Positions 8,830 to 17,722 of a stretch of DNA of 64,000 nt are shown here, one piece after another. The notes beneath the pieces were generated by a model that was not told the origin of the DNA, did no database searches, and saw only the letters and a program-made list of their open reading frames with translations. Within the stretch, counting starts at the first letter, position 1, and each line of letters starts with the position of its first letter. The DNA comes from Kitasatospora sp. NBC_00315 (lineage in GTDB: Bacteria > Actinomycetota > Actinomycetes > Streptomycetales > Streptomycetaceae): positions 7,254,001-7,318,000 of the forward strand of contig NZ_CP108025.1 in assembly GCF_041435095.1 (NCBI RefSeq). The letters run 5' to 3'. The position numbers were made by a program, and so were the translations under genes.

Positions 8830-10073
8830 CGTCCGTCACCTTCCCCATCCGAGATACGACCGTCCCTCGCGGCCCGCGCGGCGACGGCCGGGGAGGCGAG
8901 ATACAGCTCCGAGCGTGAACTTCCGGCCCGGCCGACGAAGTTGCGATTCTGGGTGGTCACCGCCACGTCGCCGTCCCGGAGCGTTCCCACCCGGCCGAGA
9001 CACGCCCCGCAACCGGGGGGCAGCAGGACCGCGCCGGCCCTGAGCAGCGTGCCCAGCGTGCCGTCGGCCATGGCCAGCTCCTGCACCTGCGCGGATGCCG
9101 GGGCGACGAGCAACCGCATGCCCGGTGCGACCGCGGCGCCGTCCAGTTCCCGGGCGGCCTGGTGCAGATCCTCCAGCCGTCCACCCGCGCAGGAGCCGAT
9201 GAAGACCTGGTCGACGTGCGGGACACGGGCTCCGGCGAGCGGGACGACGTTGTCGGGCTTGGCCGGGAGCGCGAGCATCTGCTCGACCGTCCCCAGGTCC
9301 ACGTGGAGATCCGCGGTGGCGCCCACCGGGTCATGAGCGGCCAGCCCCATGGCGCCGAGGTCGGCACCGCGCTCGGCCAGCCATCGCTCGCTCGTCCCGT
9401 CCACACCGATGAGCCCTGCCACCGCCCCCATCTCGACGGCGTGGTTGCAGAGCTTCATCCGGTCGGCGATCGACAGGTCGGACACGGCGGCCCCGACGAA
9501 CTCGAGCGCTCGTCCCAGCGCGCCGCGGACCCCCACCAGGCCGACGATGTGCAGGACCGCGTCCTGGAACGAGACGCCGTCCCGGAGCCTGCCCCCGAGC
9601 CGGACGGTGAGCACCTCCGGGACCTCGATCCAGAGGCGCCCGGTGGCCAGTACCGCTGCCACGTCGGTCGCGCCGAGCCCGGTCGCGAAGCTGCCGAAGG
9701 CGCCCTCCGTACAGGTGTGGGAATCACCGCCGACGAGCACCCTGCCGGGTGCGACCAGCCCGAGCTCCGGTAGCAACTGGTGCGAGATACCCCGGCCGGC
9801 GTGCACAGGTATGCCGTACCGGGCGGCGAACTCCCTTGCCAGCGACTGGAGATCGGCCTCGGCCTGGGTGGTCGCGGGATAGTAGTGGTCGAACACCACG
9901 ACGGCGCGGTCGGCCGCCGCCAGCTGGTGCAGACCGTGCTTCTCCAGGGTTCGTGCCACGACGGGGGTCGAGCCGTCGTGGGCCATGATCCGGTCCACCT
10001 CGACGACGGCGATGTCGCCCGCCGTGACCGGATGCCCCGCCGCAGCGGACAGAATCTGGTGCGTCATCGTCAT
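8826..10073 (-). CDS. Aconitase/isopropylmalate isomerase family, large subunit (LeuC-like)
   Basis: 415 residues starting at ATG 10073, eight bases after the synthase stop, with GGAG/GAGG in the junction; the second in-frame ATG, at 10067, is an alternative start. Characteristic aconitase motifs are VVVFDHYYPA, the substrate-binding GGDSHTCTEGAFG (about 112-124), the [4Fe-4S] cysteine in FIGSCAGGRLEDL, and the second cluster motif PPGCGACLGRVG. The three cluster cysteines expected for a hydro-lyase are therefore present. Its length and organisation match archaeal-type LeuC/homoaconitase large subunits more than fused aconitase. It is co-transcribed with the small subunit immediately downstream. 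Confidence 0.94.
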   Translation of the reverse strand: MTMTHQILSAAAGHPVTAGDIAVVEVDRIMAHDGSTPVVARTLEKHGLHQLAAADRAVVVFDHYYPATTQAEADLQSLAREFAARYGIPVHAGRGISHQLLPELGLVAPGRVLVGGDSHTCTEGAFGSFATGLGATDVAAVLATGRLWIEVPEVLTVRLGGRLRDGVSFQDAVLHIVGLVGVRGALGRALEFVGAAVSDLSIADRMKLCNHAVEMGAVAGLIGVDGTSERWLAERGADLGAMGLAAHDPVGATADLHVDLGTVEQMLALPAKPDNVVPLAGARVPHVDQVFIGSCAGGRLEDLHQAARELDGAAVAPGMRLLVAPASAQVQELAMADGTLGTLLRAGAVLLPPGCGACLGRVGTLRDGDVAVTTQNRNFVGRAGSSRSELYLASPAVAARAARDGRISDGEGDGR

Positions 10074-10081
10074 ACGGTCCG

Positions 10082-11227
10082 TCACCTCTCCATCAGTTGT
10101 CGCACTGTCTGCGGGTCGACCTGGGTGCCTGCCTCGTTGAGGAGCCTGACCCGGTCGAGCAGTCGGCGGCACTCGTCGTCGTCGAGCTGCTCGCCGGCGC
10201 TGCCCGCGAGGTGGCGCAGCGCCGCCCGGCCGCTCGTCTTCCCCAGGACGTACTCGCGGCGACCGCCGACGATCTCCGGGTCGTACGCCTCGTAGCAGGA
10301 CGGGTGCTGGAGCATCGCCGCGACATGGATGCCCGACTCGTGCCGGAAGCTGTTGCCTCCCACGACGCCCTTGTTCGGCGGGATCGGCACTCCGCTGCAC
10401 TCCGCGACCAACTGTGACGTGCTGGTCAGGAGTGCGAGGTCGAGGTTCGTGCTGACGCCGTGGAGCAGTTCGAGTGCGGCGGCGCACTCCTCGGTGCTGG
10501 CGTTGCCGCAGCGCTCGCCCAGGCCGTTCTGGGTGGTGGACAGCACCTGCGCGCCGCCTTCGACCGCGGCCAGGGAGTTCGCCACCGCCAACCCGAAGTC
10601 GTTGTGGCAGTGGGCCGAGATCGGCAGGTCCACGGCCTCGCGCACGCCGGTCACCAGCTTGCGCATGGCGGCCGGCGTCGCCACACCGACGGTGTCGGCC
10701 AGGCCGATGCGCATGGCGCCGTGGGCCTGGCCCTCGACGGCCAGGTCGAGGAGCCGGTCGAGCGGCGTCCGGGTGGCGTCCTCCATGGACAGCTGGACGA
10801 ACAACCCCAGCGAGCGCGCGTACTCGACGGTCTCCAGCGCCTGTGCGCGAACAACCGCGTAGTCCTTGCGGAGCTTGTACGCCAGGTGGAGGTCGGAGAC
10901 ACTCGCGACCAGGATCACGCCGCCCACGCCCGCTTCCACGGCATGGTCCACATCGGCCTTGAGGGGTCGGGCGAGCGACAGCAGACCGGCTCTGAGGCCC
11001 AGTCCGGCGATGGCCCGCATGTCGGCCCGCTGTTCGACGCCGGAGGCGGCGAACCCCGTCTCGATCTCGTCCACGCCCAGGGCGTCGAGCGCCAGGGCGA
11101 TGCGCAGCTGCTGATCGCGGTTGAACGCCACACCGGGCGCCTGGGCGCCGTCACGCAGTGTGCTGTCGTAGAAGCGGACAGTTCTTGGTTCCGACGCGGA
11201 CAATCGTTCGCCGGTAGCTCCGTGCAC
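10082..11227 (-). CDS. 2-isopropylmalate/homocitrate synthase-family enzyme without regulatory domain
   Basis: 381 residues, first gene of the leftward operon, starting at GTG 11227 with GGAG five bases upstream. It belongs to the DRE-TIM metallolyase family, which condenses acetyl-CoA with a 2-oxoacid. Seen are FYDSTLRDGAQAPG (metal-binding Asp and catalytic Arg), the metal-binding histidines in SAHCHNDFGLAVANSLAA, the NGLGERCGNAS loop, FRHESGIH and GKTSGRAAL. The protein ends about 30 residues after the last motif, so the C-terminal LeuA allosteric dimer domain is missing, as in homocitrate synthase (NifV) and other pathway-specific synthases. Loss of feedback control fits a dedicated precursor pathway. 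The 2-oxoacid substrate cannot be read from the sequence. Confidence 0.92.
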   Translation of the reverse strand: MHGATGERLSASEPRTVRFYDSTLRDGAQAPGVAFNRDQQLRIALALDALGVDEIETGFAASGVEQRADMRAIAGLGLRAGLLSLARPLKADVDHAVEAGVGGVILVASVSDLHLAYKLRKDYAVVRAQALETVEYARSLGLFVQLSMEDATRTPLDRLLDLAVEGQAHGAMRIGLADTVGVATPAAMRKLVTGVREAVDLPISAHCHNDFGLAVANSLAAVEGGAQVLSTTQNGLGERCGNASTEECAAALELLHGVSTNLDLALLTSTSQLVAECSGVPIPPNKGVVGGNSFRHESGIHVAAMLQHPSCYEAYDPEIVGGRREYVLGKTSGRAALRHLAGSAGEQLDDDECRRLLDRVRLLNEAGTQVDPQTVRQLMER

Positions 11228-11732
11228 AGTATCTCCATGTTTGCTGCATTAGCAGAACAGTGGCTTACCGACTGGGATCATGGCACAGACGGGTCTGCAC
11301 CGTGAAGAGATTTTCAACGATCCGGAGAATTCTTGACCATATTTCCGGGGCGGTGGGTGACGAGCCGTGCAAAGCAGCACGAGTCGGACATATGTGTACG
11401 TATGATGGAGCGGGCGGCATAGTAGATAAACTGGTCCAGACCAGATCAACAAACGCGTGGGCGTAAATCCGGGGTTTGCGGGATGCGGGAATTCGTCTAA
11501 GCTCCTGAGCCTGCACCGGCCTTGCTTGCCCACAGGTCGGGAGTGGCCCCTGTTGTCCGGATCGGGAGCACTCAAACCTGTTTTGATGGATTGTCCGGCG
11601 CCAGCCCTGGTCACTCAGGGTGACGTAGGCGGGGTTCGGCCAGGACGATCCCTGCCAATCGTCACGCCAAGTAGCTTTCACTGGCGCCCGCGTGCCCAGA
11701 CTGTTCAAATCGGCCAGCCTTCGGGGGCTCTG
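11228..11732. promoter_or_regulatory. Divergent promoter region between the two biosynthetic operons
   Basis: 505 bp without a credible gene, flanked by divergent starts (GTG 11227 leftward, ATG 11733 rightward). It is clearly less GC-rich than its surroundings, with AT-rich stretches around 11300-11345 and 11420-11460, as expected for promoters. TATGAT at 11401-11406 fits a -10 hexamer for rightward transcription, but I see no good -35 partner. The dre-like palindrome is described separately. A rightward frame is open from 11457, but its codon usage before 11733 is unlike the gene, so I treat it as non-coding. Confidence 0.7.
11432..11443. promoter_or_regulatory. dre-like operator (DasR/GntR type palindrome)
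   Basis: TGGTCCAGACCA, a perfect palindrome apart from the central CA. It differs by one base from TGGTCTAGACCA, the core of the DasR-responsive element of Streptomyces, and resembles the old chitinase-promoter repeat TGGTCCAGACCT. It sits 26 bp after the putative TATGAT hexamer, 205 bp upstream of the leftward operon and about 290 bp upstream of the rightward one. If bound, N-acetylglucosamine-responsive control is plausible (inference). The same core with a different first base occurs by chance inside the coding sequence near 12372. Confidence 0.5.
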
Positions 11733-13844
11733 ATGAACCAGCTTGTTCCAGTCGACCATCTGTTTGGAAAGCCCTGGATATCCCTGCGGGTCTGGCTCGC
11801 GGATCTCACCTACACCCAGCAGAGCATCTCCTCGGAGATCATGCCCCAAGCAGTCGGTGGTCTCGCCTCCTATGCGGCGACGAGAATGGACTTCGAGTAC
11901 CCGGTCAAGATATTCAAATACCCCGAACAGCTTGCCCGGGCTCTCGCGGAGGACGAGGCCCCCGATGTGATCGGATTCAGCAACTACATCTGGAACTCCA
12001 GGCTGTCGCTGGGCTTCGCCGAACGCGTCAAGGAAGTCTTCCCGAATATCGTCACCGTGTTCGGCGGGCCGCATTATCCCGTGGCCGAGGCGGAGCAGGC
12101 GTCCTTTCTGCGGGATCGCCTGGGCGCGTGCGTGGACTTCTATGTCGACCGGGAGGGTGAGCAGCCGTTCGCCGAGATGCTCCTGGCGATGCACGGGGCC
12201 GGTGGTTCGGCCGCTGGCCTGCACGGGAAGATCCGTGGTCTGCACTCGATCGACGGGGAGGGCCGGCCGCACCTGCCGGCGCCGGGGCCGAGGCTGCCCA
12301 GCCTCTCGGAGGTGCCGTCCCCCTATGTCGCCGGGCTCATGGACCCGTTCTTCGACGGCAAGCTGATTCCAGCGGTCCAGACCAATCGGGGCTGTCCGTT
12401 CTCCTGCTCCTTCTGCGTCGAGGGCACCCGCTATTACTCCAAGGTCGCCAAGACCCCCAGTGAGCGCACCCGCGAGGAACTGCTCTACATCGGCAAAGCC
12501 ATGGCGCAGGTGATCAAGCAGGACGGAGTCCGCAACGAACTCCTCATCACCGATTCCAACTTCGGGATGTTCCCCGAGGACCTGGACGTCTGCGACGCCA
12601 TCGTCGAGTGCCAGGACACCTTCGGCTGGCCGCGTTATGTGGACCTGACAACCGGGAAGAACAAGCGGGACCGGGTGCTCGAGGCCATTTCCCGCACGCG
12701 GGGCACCATGACGCTCTCGGGTTCGGTCCAGTCCCTGGACCCCGAGGTGCTCAGCAAGGTGCGGCGGAACAACATCAGTGCGTCGCAGCTCATGGAGGTG
12801 GCGCTGGCCGCGGCGGAGCAGCAGACGGGTACCTACAGTGAGGTCATCCTCGGCCTCCCGGGGGACAGCAAGCGGGCGCACTTCTCCACCCTGGCCCAGC
12901 TCATCGACGCGGGGTTCGACCGGCTGAACATGTTCCAACTGGCGCTCCTGCCGGGCAGCGACATGTGGACCGGGGACCAGCGGGAACAGCACGGGATGGT
13001 GACCAGGTTCAGGGTGATACCGCGGTGCTACGGCAGCTACACCGTCCTCGGCAGCCAGGTCTCCACCGCCGAGATCGACGAGGTCTGCGTCTCGCTGCCC
13101 TCCATGCCCTTCACGGACTACCTCGACTGCCGGCAGATGAACCTGTTCGTCTCGGCCTGCCACAACGACGGCACGTTCGTGGCCCTGACCCGACTGCTGA
13201 GGCAGCGGGACATCCCGGTCTTCCGCTGGCTCGAACTCATGCAGACCCTTCCCTTCGGTGCCCGACTGCGCGCTGTGGTCGACGAGTTCAGGTACGAGAC
13301 CGGCGAGCAGCTGTGGGAGTCGCGCGAGGAGCTCAGCCGGTTCGCGGTGGAGAACGTGGAGCGCTACATCAGTGGCGAGCTGGGCAACAACCTCCTCTAC
13401 ACCTATCGGGTCCGCATGCTGACCGAAGCCCTGGACGACCTGGTCGCCGTCGCGATCGAGGCAGCCAGGAAGCTGTGCGCCGGGTCGGACGCCGAGGAGC
13501 CCGCCCTCGTCGACGCGTTCATCCAGGAGGCGGCCGAGTTCCACCGGCTCACCATGACGGGTCTGCTCACCCCGGAGGCCGGCGCCAGCCGTCTCCAGGG
13601 CGCCGCCTTCGACATCGAGGGATTCCTCGAATCACCCGGCGACGTAGCGAAGTTCGCACTCCCCGAGCCCCGGTTGCGGGAGTTCTCCCTGACCCCCGAA
13701 CAGGTGTCGCTCATCGAGGGCTATCTGAGCCAGTTCGGCGCCGGTCCCTGGGGAGCGGGCCGCATGCTCACCAAGGTGAGGTTCGCCGACCTGCTCCGCC
13801 GGGCCGCGTTCGTTCCCGAAGAGGACCGCGATGCTGCTTCCTGA
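11733..13844 (+). CDS. B12-binding-type radical SAM enzyme (second of two)
   Basis: 703 residues if started at ATG 11733, which has a GGGGG stretch just upstream. GTG 11457 is the farthest in-frame alternative, but the extra residues look non-coding. The N-terminal 170 residues resemble a cobalamin-binding domain (APDVIGFSNYIWNSRL, then NIVTVFGGPHYPVAEAE). The radical SAM core has TNRGCPFSCSFCVEG with C221, C225 and C228, ITDSNFGM, and a glycine-rich EVILGLPGDSKRAH. It has about 250 further C-terminal residues, helical and acidic, of unknown role. It shares the class, but little sequence, with the enzyme at 5104-6831, so two different radical steps are expected. First gene of the rightward operon; its end overlaps the next gene by 14 bp. 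Confidence 0.88.
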   Translation: MNQLVPVDHLFGKPWISLRVWLADLTYTQQSISSEIMPQAVGGLASYAATRMDFEYPVKIFKYPEQLARALAEDEAPDVIGFSNYIWNSRLSLGFAERVKEVFPNIVTVFGGPHYPVAEAEQASFLRDRLGACVDFYVDREGEQPFAEMLLAMHGAGGSAAGLHGKIRGLHSIDGEGRPHLPAPGPRLPSLSEVPSPYVAGLMDPFFDGKLIPAVQTNRGCPFSCSFCVEGTRYYSKVAKTPSERTREELLYIGKAMAQVIKQDGVRNELLITDSNFGMFPEDLDVCDAIVECQDTFGWPRYVDLTTGKNKRDRVLEAISRTRGTMTLSGSVQSLDPEVLSKVRRNNISASQLMEVALAAAEQQTGTYSEVILGLPGDSKRAHFSTLAQLIDAGFDRLNMFQLALLPGSDMWTGDQREQHGMVTRFRVIPRCYGSYTVLGSQVSTAEIDEVCVSLPSMPFTDYLDCRQMNLFVSACHNDGTFVALTRLLRQRDIPVFRWLELMQTLPFGARLRAVVDEFRYETGEQLWESREELSRFAVENVERYISGELGNNLLYTYRVRMLTEALDDLVAVAIEAARKLCAGSDAEEPALVDAFIQEAAEFHRLTMTGLLTPEAGASRLQGAAFDIEGFLESPGDVAKFALPEPRLREFSLTPEQVSLIEGYLSQFGAGPWGAGRMLTKVRFADLLRRAAFVPEEDRDAAS

Positions 13845-14997
13845 CCGGAACGGGGCCGAGCGCGATCGGCACACCGGGGGCGCGGTGCTCAGCTCCGTCG
13901 TCATGACCCACCCGAGCCGGGGCGCCCTGGCGGCGGAGCTCGCCCGAACGCTCGCCGTCACCGGGGTCGTGCTGGACCCGGACCCGGACGGGCCGCCGTC
14001 CCCACTGCGCACGGCGATCAGGGCCTGGGCCGGCGTGCCGGACTGGGCCACCCACCACGCCGTCATCCAGGACGACATCAGTGCCGCGCCCTCCCTCCTG
14101 AGCATCCTGGCCGCCTCGGCGACCCGCCATCCGCACGCGGCTCTCGCGTTCTACGCGAACTGGGACTCCCGCAACGGCGCCCTGGTGCGGTTGGCGGCCC
14201 TGGCCGGGTTGAACTGGGTACGCGCGCTCGACGACGACTACACGCCGGCGCTGACCGTGGTCCTCCCGGCCGCCGTCGCACGCGGGTTCGCGGCCTTCGC
14301 GGGTGACGAGACCGTGAAGCACGACGACGAGACCTTGACGCGGTATCTGCGCCGGGCGGCCGTCGACACCTATCTGGCGGTGCCCACCCCGGTGGAGCAC
14401 GAGGGTGATCTCAGCATCTCCGAGATGAACCACCACGGCGTCCGGCGCTCCGCGTGTCATCTGCCGGACCCCCGCGTGGAGTCGCTGCTGTCAGAGGGGG
14501 CGTTGGCCGACTCCGTGCCGCGTGTCCCGTACGTCAGGTTCGGCACGGCCTACCTGATCCTGCCGCAGAGCGAGGGCACCCGCATGCTGCCCTGGCGGGA
14601 AGCCGCTCAGGGCGGACTCCTCGGCGCGGCGGCGGCGGAGCTCGTCGCCGACGACGCCGGGCCGCGGCCGCCGGAGGGGGCGGGCGGCAGCTGGCGGACC
14701 GTCGCCGCCCACCTCGGTGACCGTCACACGGAGTCCCTCTGGGTCCACTGCTATCTGACCGGTTGGTTCGCCCGGGAGCTCTCACTCTCCGCGGGGGCCC
14801 GTCGAACGCCCGCCCACAGGGCCCTGGCAGCAACGGTCTGGGAGCGGGCCGCCTCGACGATCGGCATCGCCAGCGTGGACGGTGACAAGCGGGCGGCGCT
14901 GCGGCCGGACGTGCGGGAGGCTCTGCGACGGTCCTCCGTCGACCGGGTGCGACAGGGATGGGAGGCCGCGGGTGTCCACGCTGATCGAGGCGCGTGA
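13831..14997 (+). CDS. Glycosyltransferase-like protein of unknown acceptor
   Basis: 388 residues from ATG 13831, overlapping the radical SAM gene by 14 bp, so probably translationally coupled. The N-terminus (VLSSVVMTHPSRGALAAELA) and THHAVIQDDISAAPSLLSIL (about residues 72-91) resemble GT-A-fold glycosyltransferase-like proteins in which an acidic DD pair binds the nucleotide sugar. AVPTPVEHEGDLSI follows near residue 187-200. I do not recognise a specific family, so the assignment is tentative. It could also be an actinobacterial protein of unknown function. The epimerase encoded four genes downstream would be consistent with use of a modified sugar nucleotide. The last 26 bp overlap the ABC ATPase gene. 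Confidence 0.55.
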   Translation: MLLPDRNGAERDRHTGGAVLSSVVMTHPSRGALAAELARTLAVTGVVLDPDPDGPPSPLRTAIRAWAGVPDWATHHAVIQDDISAAPSLLSILAASATRHPHAALAFYANWDSRNGALVRLAALAGLNWVRALDDDYTPALTVVLPAAVARGFAAFAGDETVKHDDETLTRYLRRAAVDTYLAVPTPVEHEGDLSISEMNHHGVRRSACHLPDPRVESLLSEGALADSVPRVPYVRFGTAYLILPQSEGTRMLPWREAAQGGLLGAAAAELVADDAGPRPPEGAGGSWRTVAAHLGDRHTESLWVHCYLTGWFARELSLSAGARRTPAHRALAATVWERAASTIGIASVDGDKRAALRPDVREALRRSSVDRVRQGWEAAGVHADRGA

Positions 14998-15979
14998 CGT
15001 CGGCAAGTCCTTCCGGCTTCGCCGGCGGGGCTCGCCGGGTCTCCGAGGGCTGTTCCGCACCACCTCGTACGAGCGGGTCGCCGTCGACGGTGTGGGCTTC
15101 TCGGTCGCGGCCGGCGAGCGGGTCGGCCTGCTCGGTCCGAACGGCGCGGGCAAGTCGACGCTCATCAAGATGCTCACGGGCGTGGTCGTCCCGACGGCCG
15201 GCGAGGTCCGGATCCTGGGCCGGCGACCGCACGAGGACCGCCTCGCGGTCTCCCAGGAGATAGGCGTGGTCTTCGGGCAGCGCACCCAGCTCTGGTGGGA
15301 CCTCCCGGTGATCGACTCGCTGAAGGTGCTGCGCGACATCTACCGGACGGAGGGCAGCACCTTCACCCGGCGGCTGCGGCAGTTCGACGACCTGTTGGAG
15401 CTCAGCGCCTTCTGGGACACACCGGTGCGCCAGCTCTCGCTGGGGCAGCGCGTGCGTGCCGATCTGGCGGCCGCCCTGGTGCACGGGCCCCGGCTGCTCT
15501 TCCTCGACGAGCCGACGATCGGGCTGGACGTCATCGTGAAGGAGCAGGTCCGGCGCCTGCTGGCCGAGTTCACCGCCGAAGGTGAGAAGAGCGTCCTGGT
15601 CACCACGCACGACATGAGTGACGTGGAGCGCGTCTGCGAGCGGGTACTGCTCATCGACAAGGGCAGACTGCTCTTCGACGGCGACCTGGACAGCCTGCGG
15701 AAGATGGTCGGGGCGACGCGGCTCGTGCGCGTCGTGTTCGCGTCGCCGGAGCCCGATCCCGTGCTGGCGGGAGCCGCCGCGCTGACCTCGGAGGCCCTCC
15801 GGGCGACCTTCCTGCTCCCCGAGTCCATGCGGGCCGGCGAGGCGATCCTGGATCTGACGCGACGCTATGACGTCTCCGACGTCTCGGTCTCGGAGGTCCC
15901 GCTCGAGGATGTGATGCGTCAGTACTACTCGTCGCCGTCCCGCGGTCCCGGGAGGACGGTCGGGTCCGGAGATGAGTGA
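14972..15979 (+). CDS. ABC-2-type exporter ATP-binding protein
   Basis: 335 residues from GTG 14972, preceded by GGGAGG and overlapping the previous gene by 26 bp. The ATPase has Walker A (GLLGPNGAGKSTL), a Q-loop region (GVVFGQRTQLWWDLPV), the ABC signature LSLGQRVRADLAAAL, Walker B (RLLFLDEPTIGLD) and the H-loop (VTTHDMSDVER). The insertion around the Q-loop and the C-terminal extension match the family that pairs with ABC2_membrane_6-type (DUF990) permeases, including viologen-type exporters. It probably energises export of the cluster product through the two following membrane proteins. The stop overlaps the first permease start. Confidence 0.93.
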   Translation: MSTLIEARDVGKSFRLRRRGSPGLRGLFRTTSYERVAVDGVGFSVAAGERVGLLGPNGAGKSTLIKMLTGVVVPTAGEVRILGRRPHEDRLAVSQEIGVVFGQRTQLWWDLPVIDSLKVLRDIYRTEGSTFTRRLRQFDDLLELSAFWDTPVRQLSLGQRVRADLAAALVHGPRLLFLDEPTIGLDVIVKEQVRRLLAEFTAEGEKSVLVTTHDMSDVERVCERVLLIDKGRLLFDGDLDSLRKMVGATRLVRVVFASPEPDPVLAGAAALTSEALRATFLLPESMRAGEAILDLTRRYDVSDVSVSEVPLEDVMRQYYSSPSRGPGRTVGSGDE

Positions 15980-16826
15980 GGCACTCGGGCGCGGCGGACC
16001 GCGGCGAAGGACCCTGGCCGAGCCGGGTCTCCTCGTCCGGGCGCGCCTCATGAGGGTGGTGCCGCTGGGCGAGATCCAGTTCCCGGTCTCCCTGGCCAAC
16101 ACGGCGTTCTCGCTGACCGTCCAGCTCTACCTCTACCACTCGCTCTGGCATGCGCTCTACGCCGGTCCCGGACCGCACCAGGCGACCGTGAGGGCGCAGA
16201 TCACGTCCTTCTCGCTGCTGGGAGTACTCCTCAGCCGGACGCGCTGGGGCTTCTCGGCGAGCCGGCGCGACACGATCGCGCAGCGCGTGCGCGACGGCTC
16301 CATCGTCCACTGGTACGTGCGTCCGCTGACGCCACGCAAGTTCGCGTTCTGGCTGTACCTCGGTGACTGCGCGTACCGGCTGCTCTGGCTCGTGCCCGGA
16401 TGGCTGCTCTGCGTTCTCCTGGGTGCGCTGGTCGTGCCCCACGGCGTCGGACGGTTCGCGGTGGCCGTCCTCTCGATCGTCCTCGGCCAGGTCATCGTCT
16501 ACCACCTGTCCGTGCTGGTGGACCTCACGTGCTTCTGGACCACCTCGAACACGGGCGTCCAACGGCTCCACCAGTTCGCGCAGGAGATTCTCTCGGGGTC
16601 GGTCGTACCCCTGTGGCTCCTGCCGTCCGCCGTCTCCGGACTCGCGTCCGTGCTGCCGTTCGCGGCGGCCGTCAACACTCCGCTGTCCATCTACACGGGG
16701 CGGACTCCGGACGCGTCCGTACCGGCCGCGCTGCTCGTCCAGTGCGTGTGGATCCTGGTCCTGGGGACGGCGGTCCGAAGCGTCTGGCGCTCTGCGGGCC
16801 GCAGGGTCGCCGTCCAGGGAGGGTGA
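15972..16826 (+). CDS. ABC-2-type permease (DUF990/ABC2_membrane_6-like), first subunit
   Basis: 284 residues from ATG 15972, overlapping the ATPase gene by 8 bp. About six hydrophobic segments are visible, for example LLWLVPGWLLCVLLGALVV and VAVLSIVLGQVIVYHLSVLV. The segment VRDGSIVHWYVRPLTPRKF (about 102-120) is typical of this permease family, where GxxxxYLxRP-like sequences follow the second membrane span. It forms a heteromeric pore with the next gene product. Close association with the biosynthetic genes suggests a role in export or self-resistance. Confidence 0.88.
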   Translation: MSEALGRGGPRRRTLAEPGLLVRARLMRVVPLGEIQFPVSLANTAFSLTVQLYLYHSLWHALYAGPGPHQATVRAQITSFSLLGVLLSRTRWGFSASRRDTIAQRVRDGSIVHWYVRPLTPRKFAFWLYLGDCAYRLLWLVPGWLLCVLLGALVVPHGVGRFAVAVLSIVLGQVIVYHLSVLVDLTCFWTTSNTGVQRLHQFAQEILSGSVVPLWLLPSAVSGLASVLPFAAAVNTPLSIYTGRTPDASVPAALLVQCVWILVLGTAVRSVWRSAGRRVAVQGG

Positions 16827-16832
16827 CCGCAC

Positions 16833-17681
16833 GTGTACCGAGAAGGACGGGCCCGGAGAGCGGGCGGGCAGGCGCGCAACGCGCTGCTCTTCGCGGCCAG
16901 GACCGTGGGCCCGGGAATCCGGGCGAGGCGGGAGTACCGCACCGACTTCGCCGCCGCGATCGCGGCCGGGATCCTCTACCAGTCCACGGGGCTGCTGCTC
17001 GCCGTCGTCGCCTTCGGCGCCCTTCCGGGCTTCGGCCCCTGGAGCCTTTCCGACATCCTGCTCATGGTCGGGCTGCGGTTGGCCGGCCACGCCCTGTACG
17101 CCGTCGTCTTCGCCAATCTGCCGCGCCTTCCGCTGATCATCGTCCAGGGCAGGCTCGATCGCATGATGATGCGCCCGGTGCCGGTCCTGATCCAGGTCAT
17201 CTGCGACGAGGTCAACGTCAACGCGCTGGGGGACCTGGCGATCGCCGCCCTGTTCTGGTGCTTCGCGGTGCCGGGCATGCAGGTCCACTGGGACGCCGGC
17301 AGGGTGCTGTTCTGCGGGGCGGCGGCGATCAGCGGCATGCTGATCGAGGCGGCCCTGCAGATCACCGTGTCCGCACTGTGCATCCGCTCCATCGGGTTCG
17401 AGAGCGTCTACTACTGGGTGGACAGCACCGTGATGACCTTCGCGGGGTATCCGTTGGGGCTCTTTCACACCCTCGGTTCCTGGATGTTCACCTTCGTGAT
17501 GCCCATCGGGTTCATCGCCTACTTTCCGGCGGCCCATCTGACCGGAAAGGAATCTGTCGCCCTCTTCGCTCCCTGGATGGCGGTGCTCGCACCGCTGAGC
17601 GGTCCTCTGGCGATCTCCGCGGCGCTGCTCCTGTGGCGGAGGAGTCTGAGGTCCTACGAAGGCGGCGGGTCAACCGCCTGA
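16833..17681 (+). CDS. ABC-2-type permease (DUF990-like), second subunit
   Basis: 282 residues from GTG 16833, six bases after the preceding stop, with GGGAGGG upstream. It has five to six membrane segments (for example GILYQSTGLLLAVVAFGALPG, LGDLAIAALFWCFAV, LAPLSGPLAISAALLLW). The family hallmark after the second span, IVQGRLDRMMMRPVPVLIQV (about 105-124), is present. It is paralogous to the preceding permease and completes a one-ATPase, two-permease exporter. Confidence 0.87.
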   Translation: MYREGRARRAGGQARNALLFAARTVGPGIRARREYRTDFAAAIAAGILYQSTGLLLAVVAFGALPGFGPWSLSDILLMVGLRLAGHALYAVVFANLPRLPLIIVQGRLDRMMMRPVPVLIQVICDEVNVNALGDLAIAALFWCFAVPGMQVHWDAGRVLFCGAAAISGMLIEAALQITVSALCIRSIGFESVYYWVDSTVMTFAGYPLGLFHTLGSWMFTFVMPIGFIAYFPAAHLTGKESVALFAPWMAVLAPLSGPLAISAALLLWRRSLRSYEGGGSTA

Positions 17682-17722
17682 TCCCGCTGCCGGTTTCGGC
17701 ACGGGACGACGAGAGAAGGAAC

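Noticed and set aside
12370..12385. GGTCCAGACCA inside the second radical SAM gene
   Set aside because: It matches the dre-like core but is intragenic and lies in the codons before the conserved TNRGCPF motif; treated as chance.
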